Part shown: one piece after another, positions 46,550 to 56,956 of the stretch
Layout: each line of letters starts with the position of its first letter
Numbering within the stretch: the stretch's first letter is position 1
Origin: Dactylonectria macrodidyma
Taxonomy: Eukaryota > Ascomycota > Sordariomycetes > Hypocreales > Nectriaceae
Direction: 5' to 3'
Assembly (NCBI GenBank): GCA_020744425.1
Contig: JAGMUV010000013.1
Location: 806,001-870,000 of the forward strand
DNA length: 64,000 nucleotides
The notes under the pieces: generated by a model
Database searches by the model: none
The model's input: the letters and a program-made list of their open reading frames with translations, nothing else
What the model was told of the DNA's origin: nothing
Translations under genes and position numbers: made by a program

Positions 46550-47236
46550 ATGACTGAGCAACTCTCTACCCCGCGCATCACCGCGTCCTACCTCGACAAT
46601 TTCGTCGGTCGAGTTGTCATGCTCATCGGCAAGGTCACGCAGCTGCGGGGCGACCAGGCTACTTTGGACTCTGATGGAACCGTTACGGTGTTGCTGAACC
46701 GCGTAAGTGACAGCCGGTGTCGAGCCCGACTCCGGGAGCTTGGATCCCATGCTACACCGTTTAGTGATGGCGATGTAGCGCCTTGAACCGAACACTACGT
46801 GGCAAAGACTGACACATACCCAGGACGCCCATCTCGCCAATGGAAGTACTGTTCAGATCATCGGCAAAGTGAATCCTGATCTCTCGATCAAGGTGCTGAC
46901 GTCGAAGGATCTTGGGACAGGTGTAGGTAAGTCGTCAAGCAAACATGCACATCGCCAAATTCTCGCGTCATAATAGAATCGTCCGACCCACCATCGAAAT
47001 TCCCGTTGCACACTTTCGCAGCCTTGGATTTTCGTTGGTTCCAACAGCCTTTCAAGGAGGTCGACCATTACCTTTTTTGTCTTTTGCTTTTTCGTACCCT
47101 TGCCTGTCTTCTGCATGCCAATATGTCGCCGCAATCTATTAAACCCGCTAACTTGTGACACCAAGATTTTGGCCTGTACGCCTCCGTCGTCGAGGCCACC
47201 CACCGACACAAAGGGATTTTCGTCTCGGACAATTGA
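46550..47236 (+). CDS. RPA3: Replication protein A subunit 3 (RPA14-like)
   Basis: RPA3 is the small subunit of the heterotrimeric single-strand-DNA-binding protein RPA, needed for replication and repair. Exons 46550-46702, 46824-46926 and 47166-47236 join in phase to 108 residues, the usual size. It is a single OB fold: TPRITASYLDNFVGRVVMLI as N-terminal helix and strand, GKVTQLRGDQATLDSDGTVT and VLLNRDAHL as the barrel, NGSTVQIIGKVNPDLSIKVL, and DFGLYASVVEATHRHKGIF as the C-terminal helix, whose closing part binds the partner subunits. PRITAS...G(R/K)xVxxIGKV is the recognisable family start. The second intron is 239 nt with a GTAAGT donor. Confidence 0.88.
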
Positions 47237-47302
47237 CGGGTCCAACCAGATCGCGGTCGCCTTGAGCCTTCCCAAGAGCCCCCCTACACTCCTCGGGTGG
47301 CC

Positions 47303-47836
47303 ATGGTCTGGTCTTCAACCCCCATGACGCAGCCGGCTACCAGCTCGCCTCCCGACGGCCAAGGTACCCTTACAAATCCCTGGTCCTCTGGTTCCCGATG
47401 CGACATGTCAAACTCAGTCCCCCCTGACTCAATGCCTTCTACACTCCCACTTACGGGAGAACGTTGCCCAATAGTGCAACTTGGGAGTGATGACTCCCGA
47501 CCATCTAGCGCGGACTCTCAAATGAGCTTCTCAACCTCAAGTTCTGATTTAATCTTTGGAGCGAAACTCCCTGTTGGATCTGACGCAAGATATCCCGCCA
47601 TCCCAAATGCAAGGCGCCCAGAATTCGAAGATTCTTCACCGAGGGATGATGATCGGCTATCCACCGCCGAGTCGATCTCAAGCTTCTCAACTTCGAGTTC
47701 TGATTTGATCTTCACACACAACCCTCCACTTGGATCTTCCGTCACGCCTCCCTTGCTTTCCTCATCTTCACCACCCGCGGGATCCTCGCTACCTCCACCC
47801 CACCGAGACTCTTTCCCCCGACTCTCTAGGCGGTAG
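47303..47836 (+). CDS. Hypothetical Ser/Pro-rich protein with internal repeat
   Basis: A 177-residue frame starting 67 bases after the RPA3 stop. It is low in complexity, rich in Ser, Pro and Asp, and likely disordered. It contains a repeated segment: SFSTSSSDLIF after SSADSQM and again after STAESIS, 158 bp apart in the DNA. All four differences between the DNA copies of SFSTSSSDLIF are at third codon positions, which favours real coding. However, one minus-strand frame (KIKSELEVEKL repeated) also keeps its protein unchanged, so the strand is not settled. The + frame has an ATG and the minus frame does not. No function can be assigned. Confidence 0.45.
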   Translation: MVWSSTPMTQPATSSPPDGQGTLTNPWSSGSRCDMSNSVPPDSMPSTLPLTGERCPIVQLGSDDSRPSSADSQMSFSTSSSDLIFGAKLPVGSDARYPAIPNARRPEFEDSSPRDDDRLSTAESISSFSTSSSDLIFTHNPPLGSSVTPPLLSSSSPPAGSSLPPPHRDSFPRLSRR

Positions 47837-47930
47837 TCCAGGTGCGGACCAGACAATACCGTCCGCCCAACCTCTCACATCCCCACCTCCTCTTTATTCC
47901 CAGGTCTTCTCCGTCTCCGAACCATCTAGC

Positions 47931-48161
47931 ATGATTCCATTGACGCAGCCACAAGAAGAAGATCGTTGGACTCACACCCCACTGGCGTACAGCTACCAAC
48001 CCACAGAACGTACCCCAAGTAGCAGCCCGCTCACCCCGGAGGAAGATGACTCTGAGCTGCTCGCCTCAGTCCTTGACGGCATTGCCCGCATCCATGTCAG
48101 TATGAGGCGGGACGAAGCAGGGCGGTGGCGGATTAAGCGGACTGGAGATGAGGCATTGTAG
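47931..48161 (+). CDS. Short hypothetical protein, possibly a second exon
   Basis: A frame of 76 residues from ATG 47931 to TAG 48159-48161, with an ordered-looking end (SELLASVLDGIARIHVSMRR, then DEAGRWRIKRTGDEAL). It could be the C-terminal exon of the preceding hypothetical gene: a good acceptor TTATTCCCAG lies at 47903. However, no donor in the first frame gives a matching phase, so I leave it separate. Confidence 0.35.
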   Translation: MIPLTQPQEEDRWTHTPLAYSYQPTERTPSSSPLTPEEDDSELLASVLDGIARIHVSMRRDEAGRWRIKRTGDEAL

Positions 48162-48722
48162 AATGTTGCTTCAAACCAACCGGCCCTTAACCCGTATCAC
48201 ATCCGTCACCTTGGGAAGATGTTCGCCAACCACCCCGCGGCGTCATTGTAAGTCTTCGGTGGTGTGAATCGTTTGATTGCGCCAGGGTCACCTCGCCCAG
48301 GGGTGCATACACGTCTGCTTGACGCCATGAGGTGGAAGTTGTGGCTGGTTCTATAGAGCATGGAAAAGTACGCGCCTGTGGCCCAGAGAAGTACATAGGG
48401 ATTCTAGAAATTACAAGACTAGAACCTTCGATCGTTTGTGTGGCCAATCACAGTCCCGGATGTGTTGTGGACAGGGAGTGGCTAGTATGCAATTCAAAGG
48501 TGCTTCATGCCTTTCCAAGGATACATGATCAGCCACCCTGCATTTTGCCCCTCAGCAGTCAATGTGTGACCAAAGATTCTATCCAGCCCAGTGACGGGCT
48601 AATCCAGATTCAACTATAATCAATATCCTACTTGGTAACTAAGCATGGCAATCTTTTGAACCGCCCAATTCTCCACCATCTTCTCGTTGCGCCTCCGTAG
48701 CCCACCCGCCGTCCATTATCAA
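48162..48722. other. Convergent intergenic region
   Basis: No gene is seen between the hypothetical genes and the 3' end of the minus-strand RhoGAP gene. Confidence 0.5.
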
Positions 48723-51700
48723 TTACCGAGTCTCGTTCAAATCAGGCAACTCCACAGCCGCCATCCAAATCTCTACTGCGCTGTGGTTCAACTCCTGCAT
48801 CCTGTCTTTCCGTGCTATGTCTTTTACTTCATTGGTCAAGCCTTTGAGGCAAAGTAGGTCGCTGCCAGTAGTGCTGTCCAAAGAGCCATCTAACTGCCCG
48901 GCTCCTCCATGAAGGCACTTGCGGATTCGCGCCGTGATCACCCCCGCGTCTTCCGTCCTCCCAGAGGTATCGCTTTCATCTCCGTTGCTCGATCGTCTCC
49001 CAATACGTTGACTGCCTCCTGATGCTAATTGCTGTTTTTGATAGAACGATCGCCCACCATCATTGTCGCCATCGTGTGCGGCCGAACCGCTTCTCGAATC
49101 CAAAGCATTACTCCGACGATCCATTATTGCTGCAGCTTCCCTCATGCCCCTCAGCCTCGCTGTGAACCTCTCGAACACTTTGACTCTGCGTTCCGCAGCC
49201 TCAGCCCTCTCCTTCCACATCTGAGCCTCTTTCATTGCTTGCCGTAGCTGCTGGCTCATTGTTCCAACATCCGCATTCTCTTGCACCTCGAGTTGTCTTC
49301 TCAGCTGTGTAGCTTCCTCGGTCTTGGAATCCAGCTGGCGTTGGAGACTGCGAATTTGTGAATGCAACATGCTTGTACTCCCAGGGCGAGGTGTCAGTGA
49401 AGATGCATCATGGGGTAGAGAAAGGGACTCGACTTCTTGTCGGAAGTTGGACGTGGATGATGAAGGCCGAATAAAGTTCAAGTGTTGGGCGACGGGAGGC
49501 TGCTCTGGATGGGGGATCATGGTTCCTAGACTGGGAGGACTCTGCAGCGATGCCTCGTTCCTCTCTGGAACAGGCTTCCTAGCTGGGATAGGCTTTCGAA
49601 ACAATAACATCTCTGGCTTGTCTGGAGGGACGCTTCGGTTCTGGTGCTCATTGTTCATGAGTATCTGGTCCCGCAACGACGCATTTTCGCTCATTGAATT
49701 TTGCACCACCTGACCAAGAGGACGGCCGCTTTGTTGCCGTATGTTCCCTGATAAGTTTAGAGAGTGCCGTTGATCCATGCTCGAGGTCGAAGGCATACGG
49801 CCGCTTTGTTGTGTCCAGACCGAGCCAGATCTCGATACCCGACCCGACCTTTCAGGCGACGGTTGTGAATAGAGAGAGATTAGACTTTGGGTTCTGCTTT
49901 GCGGCTTTAGTTGCAATGAATTGATCTCTTTGGGCTCTTCTCCTTCAAACATTGCCGCCATAGCTTTGACTGCTCCTCGCTTCTTAGCCACTTGACTTAC
50001 GCTTGGTCGGGCAGGAATCTTCTGAGGCGCGCTTGCGGCACCACTCCAAAGCTGAGATACTGCTGCACCTGATGGTCTCAGTGGAGTCGATGTTCCACCG
50101 GGGAAGGTGTCATATCGACTAACTTGATGAGAAACCATCTCTGGCTCTTTAGGTCCTCTCGTGCTAGAGGATTGGGAATTATGACTCTCCTGTCTTCCAG
50201 AATTGCCGTTGAAGTTGAGATCCACGCAACCTAGATCTTGAAGGGTAGGTGGCGCTGTCCCAGGAGTTGAGGGAGAAACCTTCTAGATTTCTGCACCGCC
50301 TCCAGGCGGATCTCGACCGTTTTCGGTTCTCTGCCCCGCGAGACTCGGGGGTACTCTCATTTCTGAGCAGAACTCCCTGAATGTTTTGTCATCAGATTTC
50401 CCAGAAATTGAGCCATGAATTTGTATCGTGTTGCGATGTATTGGAGCCTGAATTGCAGAACCGCACGTGCTGTCTGTAGCCCCATGTACTTTGGCTGAGG
50501 TCATAGCTGATGGCGGCTTCCTCTGGTCGGAAGTTTTGTGGCAGTTATTCGATTCAAACCTTAGCTGTGACTCCATGGCAATAGGCGAGGGATCCTGATG
50601 CGGCGTAGAATACGAAAGAATTAACTTGTCCGAGGGCGTACGAAATCCCATCTTCGAGGTATCATGCTGGTCCCAAGGTAGTTGGGAATTCTCGATACCA
50701 GCAGCTTTCTCATCCTGTTTATCAGAGAAAGAAAAAGATCGAGATGACAAAGACATCTCTCGACCATCGCTTCTCACAGTACTCCACAGTCGAACATCCG
50801 GCCTCTCCCTTCCTCCATGTGTAACTCTCTGTGCCTTTCTCCTTTCGATCGGCGTTGGTTCTGTGATTGTGATTGTGTCATCCACGGCTTCGACACCAAC
50901 ATACTCTGATGACTTTTTTTGAGTTGACAAGTCAACCTCATCGGTTGCTTTCGAAGACTTCCGGCGAACGTCTTCTTCCATTGAAACCCCTGGACTGTTA
51001 AGGCCTGTCGGTTCTCTTCTTTTCCTCGTCAACTTCGCAGCGGAATTTTCGTTGGGCTCGATGGACCCCGACTTCTGAACAGGACGAGATTGCGACTCTC
51101 TCTGCCCCTCAGAGTCTTTCTGTGAGTCAATTTTGATACCATGGCCGGGCTTCGGAAGAAAGATTTTTGAGTTGCGTTCTAGATATTGAATGCCGCTGTT
51201 CCTCCTAGCCCTCTGTCGTCCACGATGTGGCGTTTCCTGCTCAGGTTGCACAGACTGCATAGACTGCTGAGGTTGCTCATCCTCTGTCATTTCCTCCGCT
51301 GTTGGACTCAAAATGCCGACGCTTGGCTTCTTACCCAGCCGATTAGAGCTCGAGCTCTTCCGCTTTGGAGGACGCTGCCGCCTTATGACCAGTGTTGGTG
51401 TGTCTGGCTCTGGGCTCCTATCCTTCAAGTTTCGGAACGATTCCACTTCCTCTCGAGAATCTCTGTGGAATGGTTCTTCCTGTTCCCAATTTGAAGGCTT
51501 TCGAATGACGAAGGATTCGGATGATGATGGTGGCAGCGACCCTGTCTGAAGATTGCTGAGTGAAGGGACGTCCCTGCCGGGCTGTATTCCTAGGGACTTC
51601 ATTTGTCGGACAATGTCACGCCAGTTGGCTATTAGCATCTCGGTAATTCCATTCGCGATGAGGATCTTATTGAGGGCAGGTGATGCGATGCCTTTGACCT

Positions 51701-53045
51701 CCGCCCCTCTAGGCCTGTGGCGATCTTGACGCGGCTTTGGCGGATTCAGGGGGAGGAGTAGAAGCCCAGAGTCGGGCACGGCTAACTTCATGGAGTAGGT
51801 ATCCAGCAAGTCACCCAGAAGCAACGGCCCAAAGACGATCCCAAGGGCACTGTATCCCATCAAGTCTCCGGTAGGAAGTGGCCGTCCCTCATCATCCTCC
51901 CTGGGAGTGACCTCTGCAACGCGGCCAATTAGGCTGAGGAGACCAAACACGGCACAGATTAGCTCTCTTCTGAAAGTGGACTGAATAGTCGAGATGGCGA
52001 GTGCAATCAAGCGAGCTCGAACTTTGGTATGTTTTGTTCGAGGAAATTCGGGGTCGCCGTTGAGTTGGGAGTGGATGGCAACAAGGGCGTCAAACGTGTG
52101 GAGGGAGCCTAGTATACCCCCAGGTATAATGGATAGAAGGCGTTTGAAGGTTGATGCAATGTCATGGACGGAGACTTGAATGTGTCTCGGTAGATTGGCA
52201 CATCGAATAGTACCGGCAATGTCTATGCCGCCCCTTTCTGTTTGGCAGTAATAGTCGAAGAGGGCATTGACAACCCTCACGGACCCAGGGATGCGGAAGA
52301 TGCCTCGAGTAGCGACATGTTGGGTAAGATAATGTGCCGTGGCACGGAGACATGTTGGGAGAACTAGGGCTGATGGAGCATGCTCCGAAGGTAGGTAGAG
52401 CACACTTTTCCCACTCAATCGAACCATTGACTGAATATCGATGCTTTGTGGTGTTTCTCGTCGAGGGTGCGCGATGGCATGAGCAAGGTCGGACACACTG
52501 CGCTTGTTTCGGCCGTGGAGGGTTTGTGGTCTTGGGACTGGCACAGACTGATTGGATGCGGATCGTAGGATTCGATGAAACCATCCTCGCTTTTGAGGGC
52601 TGTGAAGTCTATTTCTCTTAAGAAGATTGTGAGCTTCTCAGTGACCAAGGCAAGGCCTTTGCGGTACTCACAGCTTGTGTAAGATCAAAGTCCTCGAGCA
52701 CCAAGACCCTCACGCCATGCTTTTCAGTGTGTCAGTGCCCCAATCACTGCGGCCTTCGCGAATCCTCATCCATACCTTTTTTGCCAGTCGGTTGTATTCT
52801 TGGACAAAGGCAGCCCTGTTTCCCACCTCATCCGTGTCGCTCAGTCGTCCTCGGTCGCCGCTACTCGTCGTCCAAGTCCCGCTTGTGCGCACTCGCGGCC
52901 CCTGAATCGGGGAGTTTCGCATAGGAAAGCTCTGCGGGAAGTTGAAAGAGCCTGAGCTTGCGGATGGAAGCATACGGCGTAGAGGTATTGGAATCGCGTG
53001 AGGGTGCAAAGCGTCGACGTTCGAGAACGGGTCCATAGCAGACAT
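48723..53045 (-). CDS. RhoGAP-domain protein with C-terminal coiled coil; in-frame TAG inside
   Basis: RhoGAPs switch off Rho-family GTPases that direct polarity and the actin skeleton. Exons 52776-53045, 52672-52719 and 52616 downward join in phase. The N-terminus contains AAFVQEYNRLAKKHGVRVLV. The RhoGAP domain (about residues 180-390) has LRATAHYLTQHVATRGIFRI-PGS with the arginine finger at about R214, and SALGIVFGPLLLGDLL near its end. A long basic, Ser-rich disordered stretch follows. The frame meets TAG at 50283-50285 after 883 residues, then continues in the same frame for 519 more. The tail contains a coiled coil (SQIRSLQRQLDSKTEEATQL, then AEAAERRVKVFERFTARLRG). A 72-nt GTACCC...CTAG segment (50283-50354) would remove the TAG in phase, giving 1379 residues. 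I favour one gene; two adjacent genes are less likely because the second part has no ATG at its start. Confidence 0.78.
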
Positions 53046-54278
53046 ATCGGTGCGGCGTCTATAATCCGTAGCGAAGGTGGTCTGAGATGATGGGATTAAA
53101 ATCTGCAATTATGCTATCTGTTGCGATGGACGCGAGTTGTTGGGATTGGTGGGTTGGCATTCAAAACGATAGCTACCTACCTAGGTTCAGCTGTCGGAGT
53201 AGCACAACTGTTGACGAGACGATGCTAGATCCATTGCGACTGGTATGGTTGGTGTGCTACGACGAGTAGGAAGGAATTCTATGATGGTAATAAGCACCGA
53301 GAGACGGTTTCCTCAAACATTTGACGCCTAGGTAGGTAGGTTACGGATCCTGGCCAACCCAAGGGAATCTGCAGCTGCGAGAGCACATCCAGAGGGGAGC
53401 GCAACCCTTAGGTTGGATCGCAACCCACGGGAAACAGCGCTAGGGGAGATCAATGAGAGAAGGTGTTGGGGAGCAGTTTGTCTGGACCCAGCTTGTTCGG
53501 CTGTGGTTTGTGGTTTGTGGATGACGGGAGGTTCGTGAATGGATGACGTTGGCCAGCAGCTGTCGTCAGAATGCAGCCAGGCGTTGAGCACGCTTTCCGG
53601 CACCTGACCGACCCGTCAGGCGACGACCCGTATTCTGTGGTACCTTGCAGTGGATTCTCTCCCTGCGTGACGACTGATGACGAAAGGGATACGCCAGAGG
53701 CATGCGCATCGCAAGGAGTACCTACCTATATGCAAGGAGTCCCTTGTGCATGAAGTGTGTGTGACGGTGGGGAGGGAGCGCACAATGGGGGATACGGGTT
53801 GTGTGGCAACACAACCTCGTACGAGATCTATCGGATTTGGAGTTACAGGCAAGCTATTGATAATGATGGCTGTATGAACATCCGGGCTCTTCTATATGAT
53901 TGGGTCTGCTGTGATGGAGCTGTGTCATGTTTCGACCTTTGGAGCCAAATACGCTGACAACGGAGCTGTCAAAGTAAGCCATGGAGTGTCTGGGTGTGGT
54001 GATAGACGGACATTGATCCAAGGAAGCGTTGTTGGCACGCCTCTGCAGCAATAATCAGCGCAATATCGGGTGGTCGCAGGCCACCACACACCACCGGCAA
54101 TCTATAATGAAAGAACAAACTATGCAACACCATGGTATTCCACCCATTGAATTCCCGATACGCCATTTACATGCATCCCCTCATTACCCTAACTGCCTCA
54201 TCCCTTCTTCATGAGGAAGCTTCTTCCTTGGTCGTGGATAATCGCAGTGGGCGTCGTCATGTTTTGAATCATGGACCG
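53046..54278. other. Intergenic region
   Basis: The left part is the promoter of the RhoGAP gene, with TACCTAGGT-type motifs at 53172-53187 and 53327-53343. No gene is supported. Confidence 0.5.
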
Positions 54279-56561
54279 TCATGACCAGTTGGACGTGTCT
54301 TCCACACCAGATAGCAAGACGTATTTGAGGATGTCTGAAAGCGAAATGATGCCCTTGAGCTTGTTGTCGTCGTCAACCACAATCAGTCGGTGCACCCTGC
54401 TTTTCCGGATCGTGTCGAAGATGGAGTCCATGCGGTCGTTCTCCCCACAAGTGTAGATGCCAGGGCTGTCGTCAGGACGTTTGCACAGGGCCTCACCCAC
54501 GGAGCCGTCGAGCACTTCATAGACGCCTCCCTTGATGCAGGGGATGACATCAACGGCTTCGAAGACATTCAGCACCCTGTTGTCACCATCGACGATAGGG
54601 ATACAGCTGATGTTGTGGTCAACCATGAGGTGGATGACGTCGAGGACGGAGCTATTCATGCGGGCCGTGGCAAGTTTCGAATAGGTGCCCAGGCCGATAT
54701 CGCGGACAGTCTTCTTCAGCAGGACTGTATTGTGCTCGTTGTTGACAGCAATGAACTTGAGGATACGGTACTGGGTGATTACTGACACCACCATCTCCTT
54801 TTTCGTTTCACTATCAAAATCGACGAGGGGGATTCGGCGGGCGCGGGTCTTGAGCATGCGACGACATGCTTCGAAGAGGGGTCTGGAGGGGTGGACGGAC
54901 ACGGTCTCTATGGGGACTGCCCCGATTGCCTTCTCGATGTCTTGTTCCGTGGTAAGCGATGGTCACGCGACACATAGAGAGGGCGGTACTAACCTCGCAA
55001 GCTGTTCAACCGGAACTGATCGAGCTTGCTCATCTCATCGGGGAACTGGCAGTAGTATTGGATGACATTGATGAAGTCGGTGCTAGTCAGGATGCCGGCA
55101 AAGCGAGCGGTGCGCGAATCCCAGAGAGGTGCCGACACGATTGCTACCCCGGATGTTAGTAATGGCACTTGGTACCAATGGTGATGTGTTTGGGATCGCC
55201 AAAGGGTCGGCATGGACGTACAGTTCTGGATCAAGATATTGAGACTCTTCTTGATGAGCAGATCGGTATCGAGGACGATAAGGCGGAAAGAGAGGGGCAG
55301 GACATCGTAGCTGGTGCGAACTTTGAGGAACTCGCGAATCGAATTCTGAATAACGAGACGAGAGTCAGCATTGAGACTGTATGCGAACACGCAAGGATTC
55401 CGGTCTCTTGGTGGTGGTTGAGGCCTGTAGCCAAGCCGATGCACGCAGCCGCAAATGAGCCCATAGCAAGAGGGCGGGCAAGCGCGGCGGGCGCATCACG
55501 GATAGGCGGGACAGTGCACAAGAGCATCGCGGGGGGAAGGAGCGAGTCGCGGCTGCACGGCCAGCAGCGGCAACAACGAACAGAGGGCAAGAGGGAGCGG
55601 GGCGCAGGTTAAAAACCTACGAGGAGACGAAGAGAAAAACACATACCAGACCCTGGAGTTGATCTCTGTCCAGAGGGCTCAAGGGCTTGGACTCGCTGGG
55701 CGTCATTGCGCTCCGGGTGGACGTCTTGGGGCGGAGACGGAGGTAGGATGACGGAGCGACAAAGTGAGGAACATGGCCTTGGGCGCCTGCGCTGGTGGAT
55801 GTGGAGGTGGATGTGGAGGTGGATATGGTGTCTGCCGTCGTGGTGGTAGTATTGGCAGTGGTTGTTTCTGTGGTTGGTATGGGTGTGGTTATGTCTGCAG
55901 CTGTAGAGGGGCCTGAGCCTGAGCCTGTGCCTGTTAAGCCTGTGCCTGTAGACGTGGCCCAGGTGGTCGCCCAGGCCGACGTGGTGGTCGACGCCCGCCC
56001 CCGGCGCGGAGTCGGCCCATGGCTGCTATTAGCCGCCGCTGATGAGTCGGGCATGCCAGCGCCAGCAGTGTCACCAAACCGTCTGTTGATGCCACCACCT
56101 CCGCCAGTGCCTCCTCCATCGTCGCCTCTCGCAGCACCAACACCCGCCCCGATGCCTCCTTCGCCGGCTACTGTTGGCCCGCCGGCGCCGCTGCTATTGA
56201 GATATCCCCCGGTTGCATACCCGCTGTAACTGGCCCGATGCGTACCGCCTGCCGTTACCGTCGTGTCGACAGCGAGGGCTGACGATGATGAGAAGTAATC
56301 GCTGGGCCGGGACCAACTCTCCGTCGGTATGGGTATGGGCATCGGAAGTGCACCGCCTGCTGCATCGGTTCGGGATCGGCGCCGTTGGATGACCGGAACA
56401 TTTTCCTGCTGTTGAGGTATTCCCAGCTGGGCATTGCCTTCGCTTTGGTCCTCGCCAATGCCGGCATCGTGGCTTTCGTCTCGTCCCGTCGTGAGGGTGG
56501 CGTCGTCAGGCTTGTCCAGAGGGGCGTCGACCCCTCGTGCAGGCTCTGGATTTTCCTCCAT
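54279..56561 (-). CDS. SNF4: AMP-activated protein kinase gamma subunit (Snf4), CBS-domain protein
   Basis: Snf4 is the nucleotide-sensing gamma subunit of the Snf1/AMPK kinase, which drives adaptation to glucose limitation. Exons 55647-56561, 55222-55345, 54994-55143 and 54279-54940 join in phase to 616 residues. The conserved part starts MTPSESKPLSPLDRDQLQGL and continues NSIREFLKVRTSYDVLPLSF. Four CBS motifs follow, including IVSAPLWDSRTARFAGILTS, ACRRMLKTRARRIPLVDFDS, NISCIPIVDGDNRVLNVFEA and VHRLIVVDDDNKLKGIISLS, ending SDILKYVLL. Starting at the internal ATG 55706 would give 331 residues, close to yeast Snf4 (322). The upstream 285 codons are low-complexity (Gly/Ser/Thr runs, TSTSTSTSTS). 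They are open from an ATG at 56561, but may be leader or a lineage-specific extension. The first intron is long (301 nt). Confidence 0.9.
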
Positions 56562-56898
56562 TCCAAAACCCGAGGCTGCACAACTCCGGATGTTTTCCGT
56601 AGTGTAACGTCCCGTTCGCTTATAGAGATCTCTGTTGACCTCGTCCAGAAGAAGAGCGAGGTCAATCGATGACGAATGCGTGGGCGAGATCGTGGGTATC
56701 GCCCGAAGGAGGGGTGCTGGAGGGGCTGACAACTGAAAACGGTTGTGGATGTTGCAAGGTGGGTGGATTGGAAATAGAAACGAAAAAGAAAAGGAAAACA
56801 AACTAGATGGGAAGCTGCTTCTCCTCTAAAACCCTCGGCTAGGATGGCACAATTATTATTATTAAGACAAGATCGCTCTCAAGGTACAAAGCCAGCCG

Positions 56899-56956
56899 GC
56901 CTCCCTCCTCCCTCCTCCCTCCTCCCTCCTCCCTCCTCCCTCCTCCCTCCTCCCTC
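56899..56956 (+). repeat. Tandem heptamer repeat, CCTCCCT
   Basis: About eight perfect copies of the 7-base unit CCTCCCT lie in tandem, in the presumed promoter or leader of SNF4. Purine and pyrimidine are fully split between strands, a layout that can form non-B DNA. Confidence 0.9.

Noticed and set aside
47834..47903. Joining the two hypothetical frames after RPA3 by an intron ending TTATTCCCAG.
   Set aside because: The GT donors available before the first stop give the wrong phase, so the two frames are listed separately.
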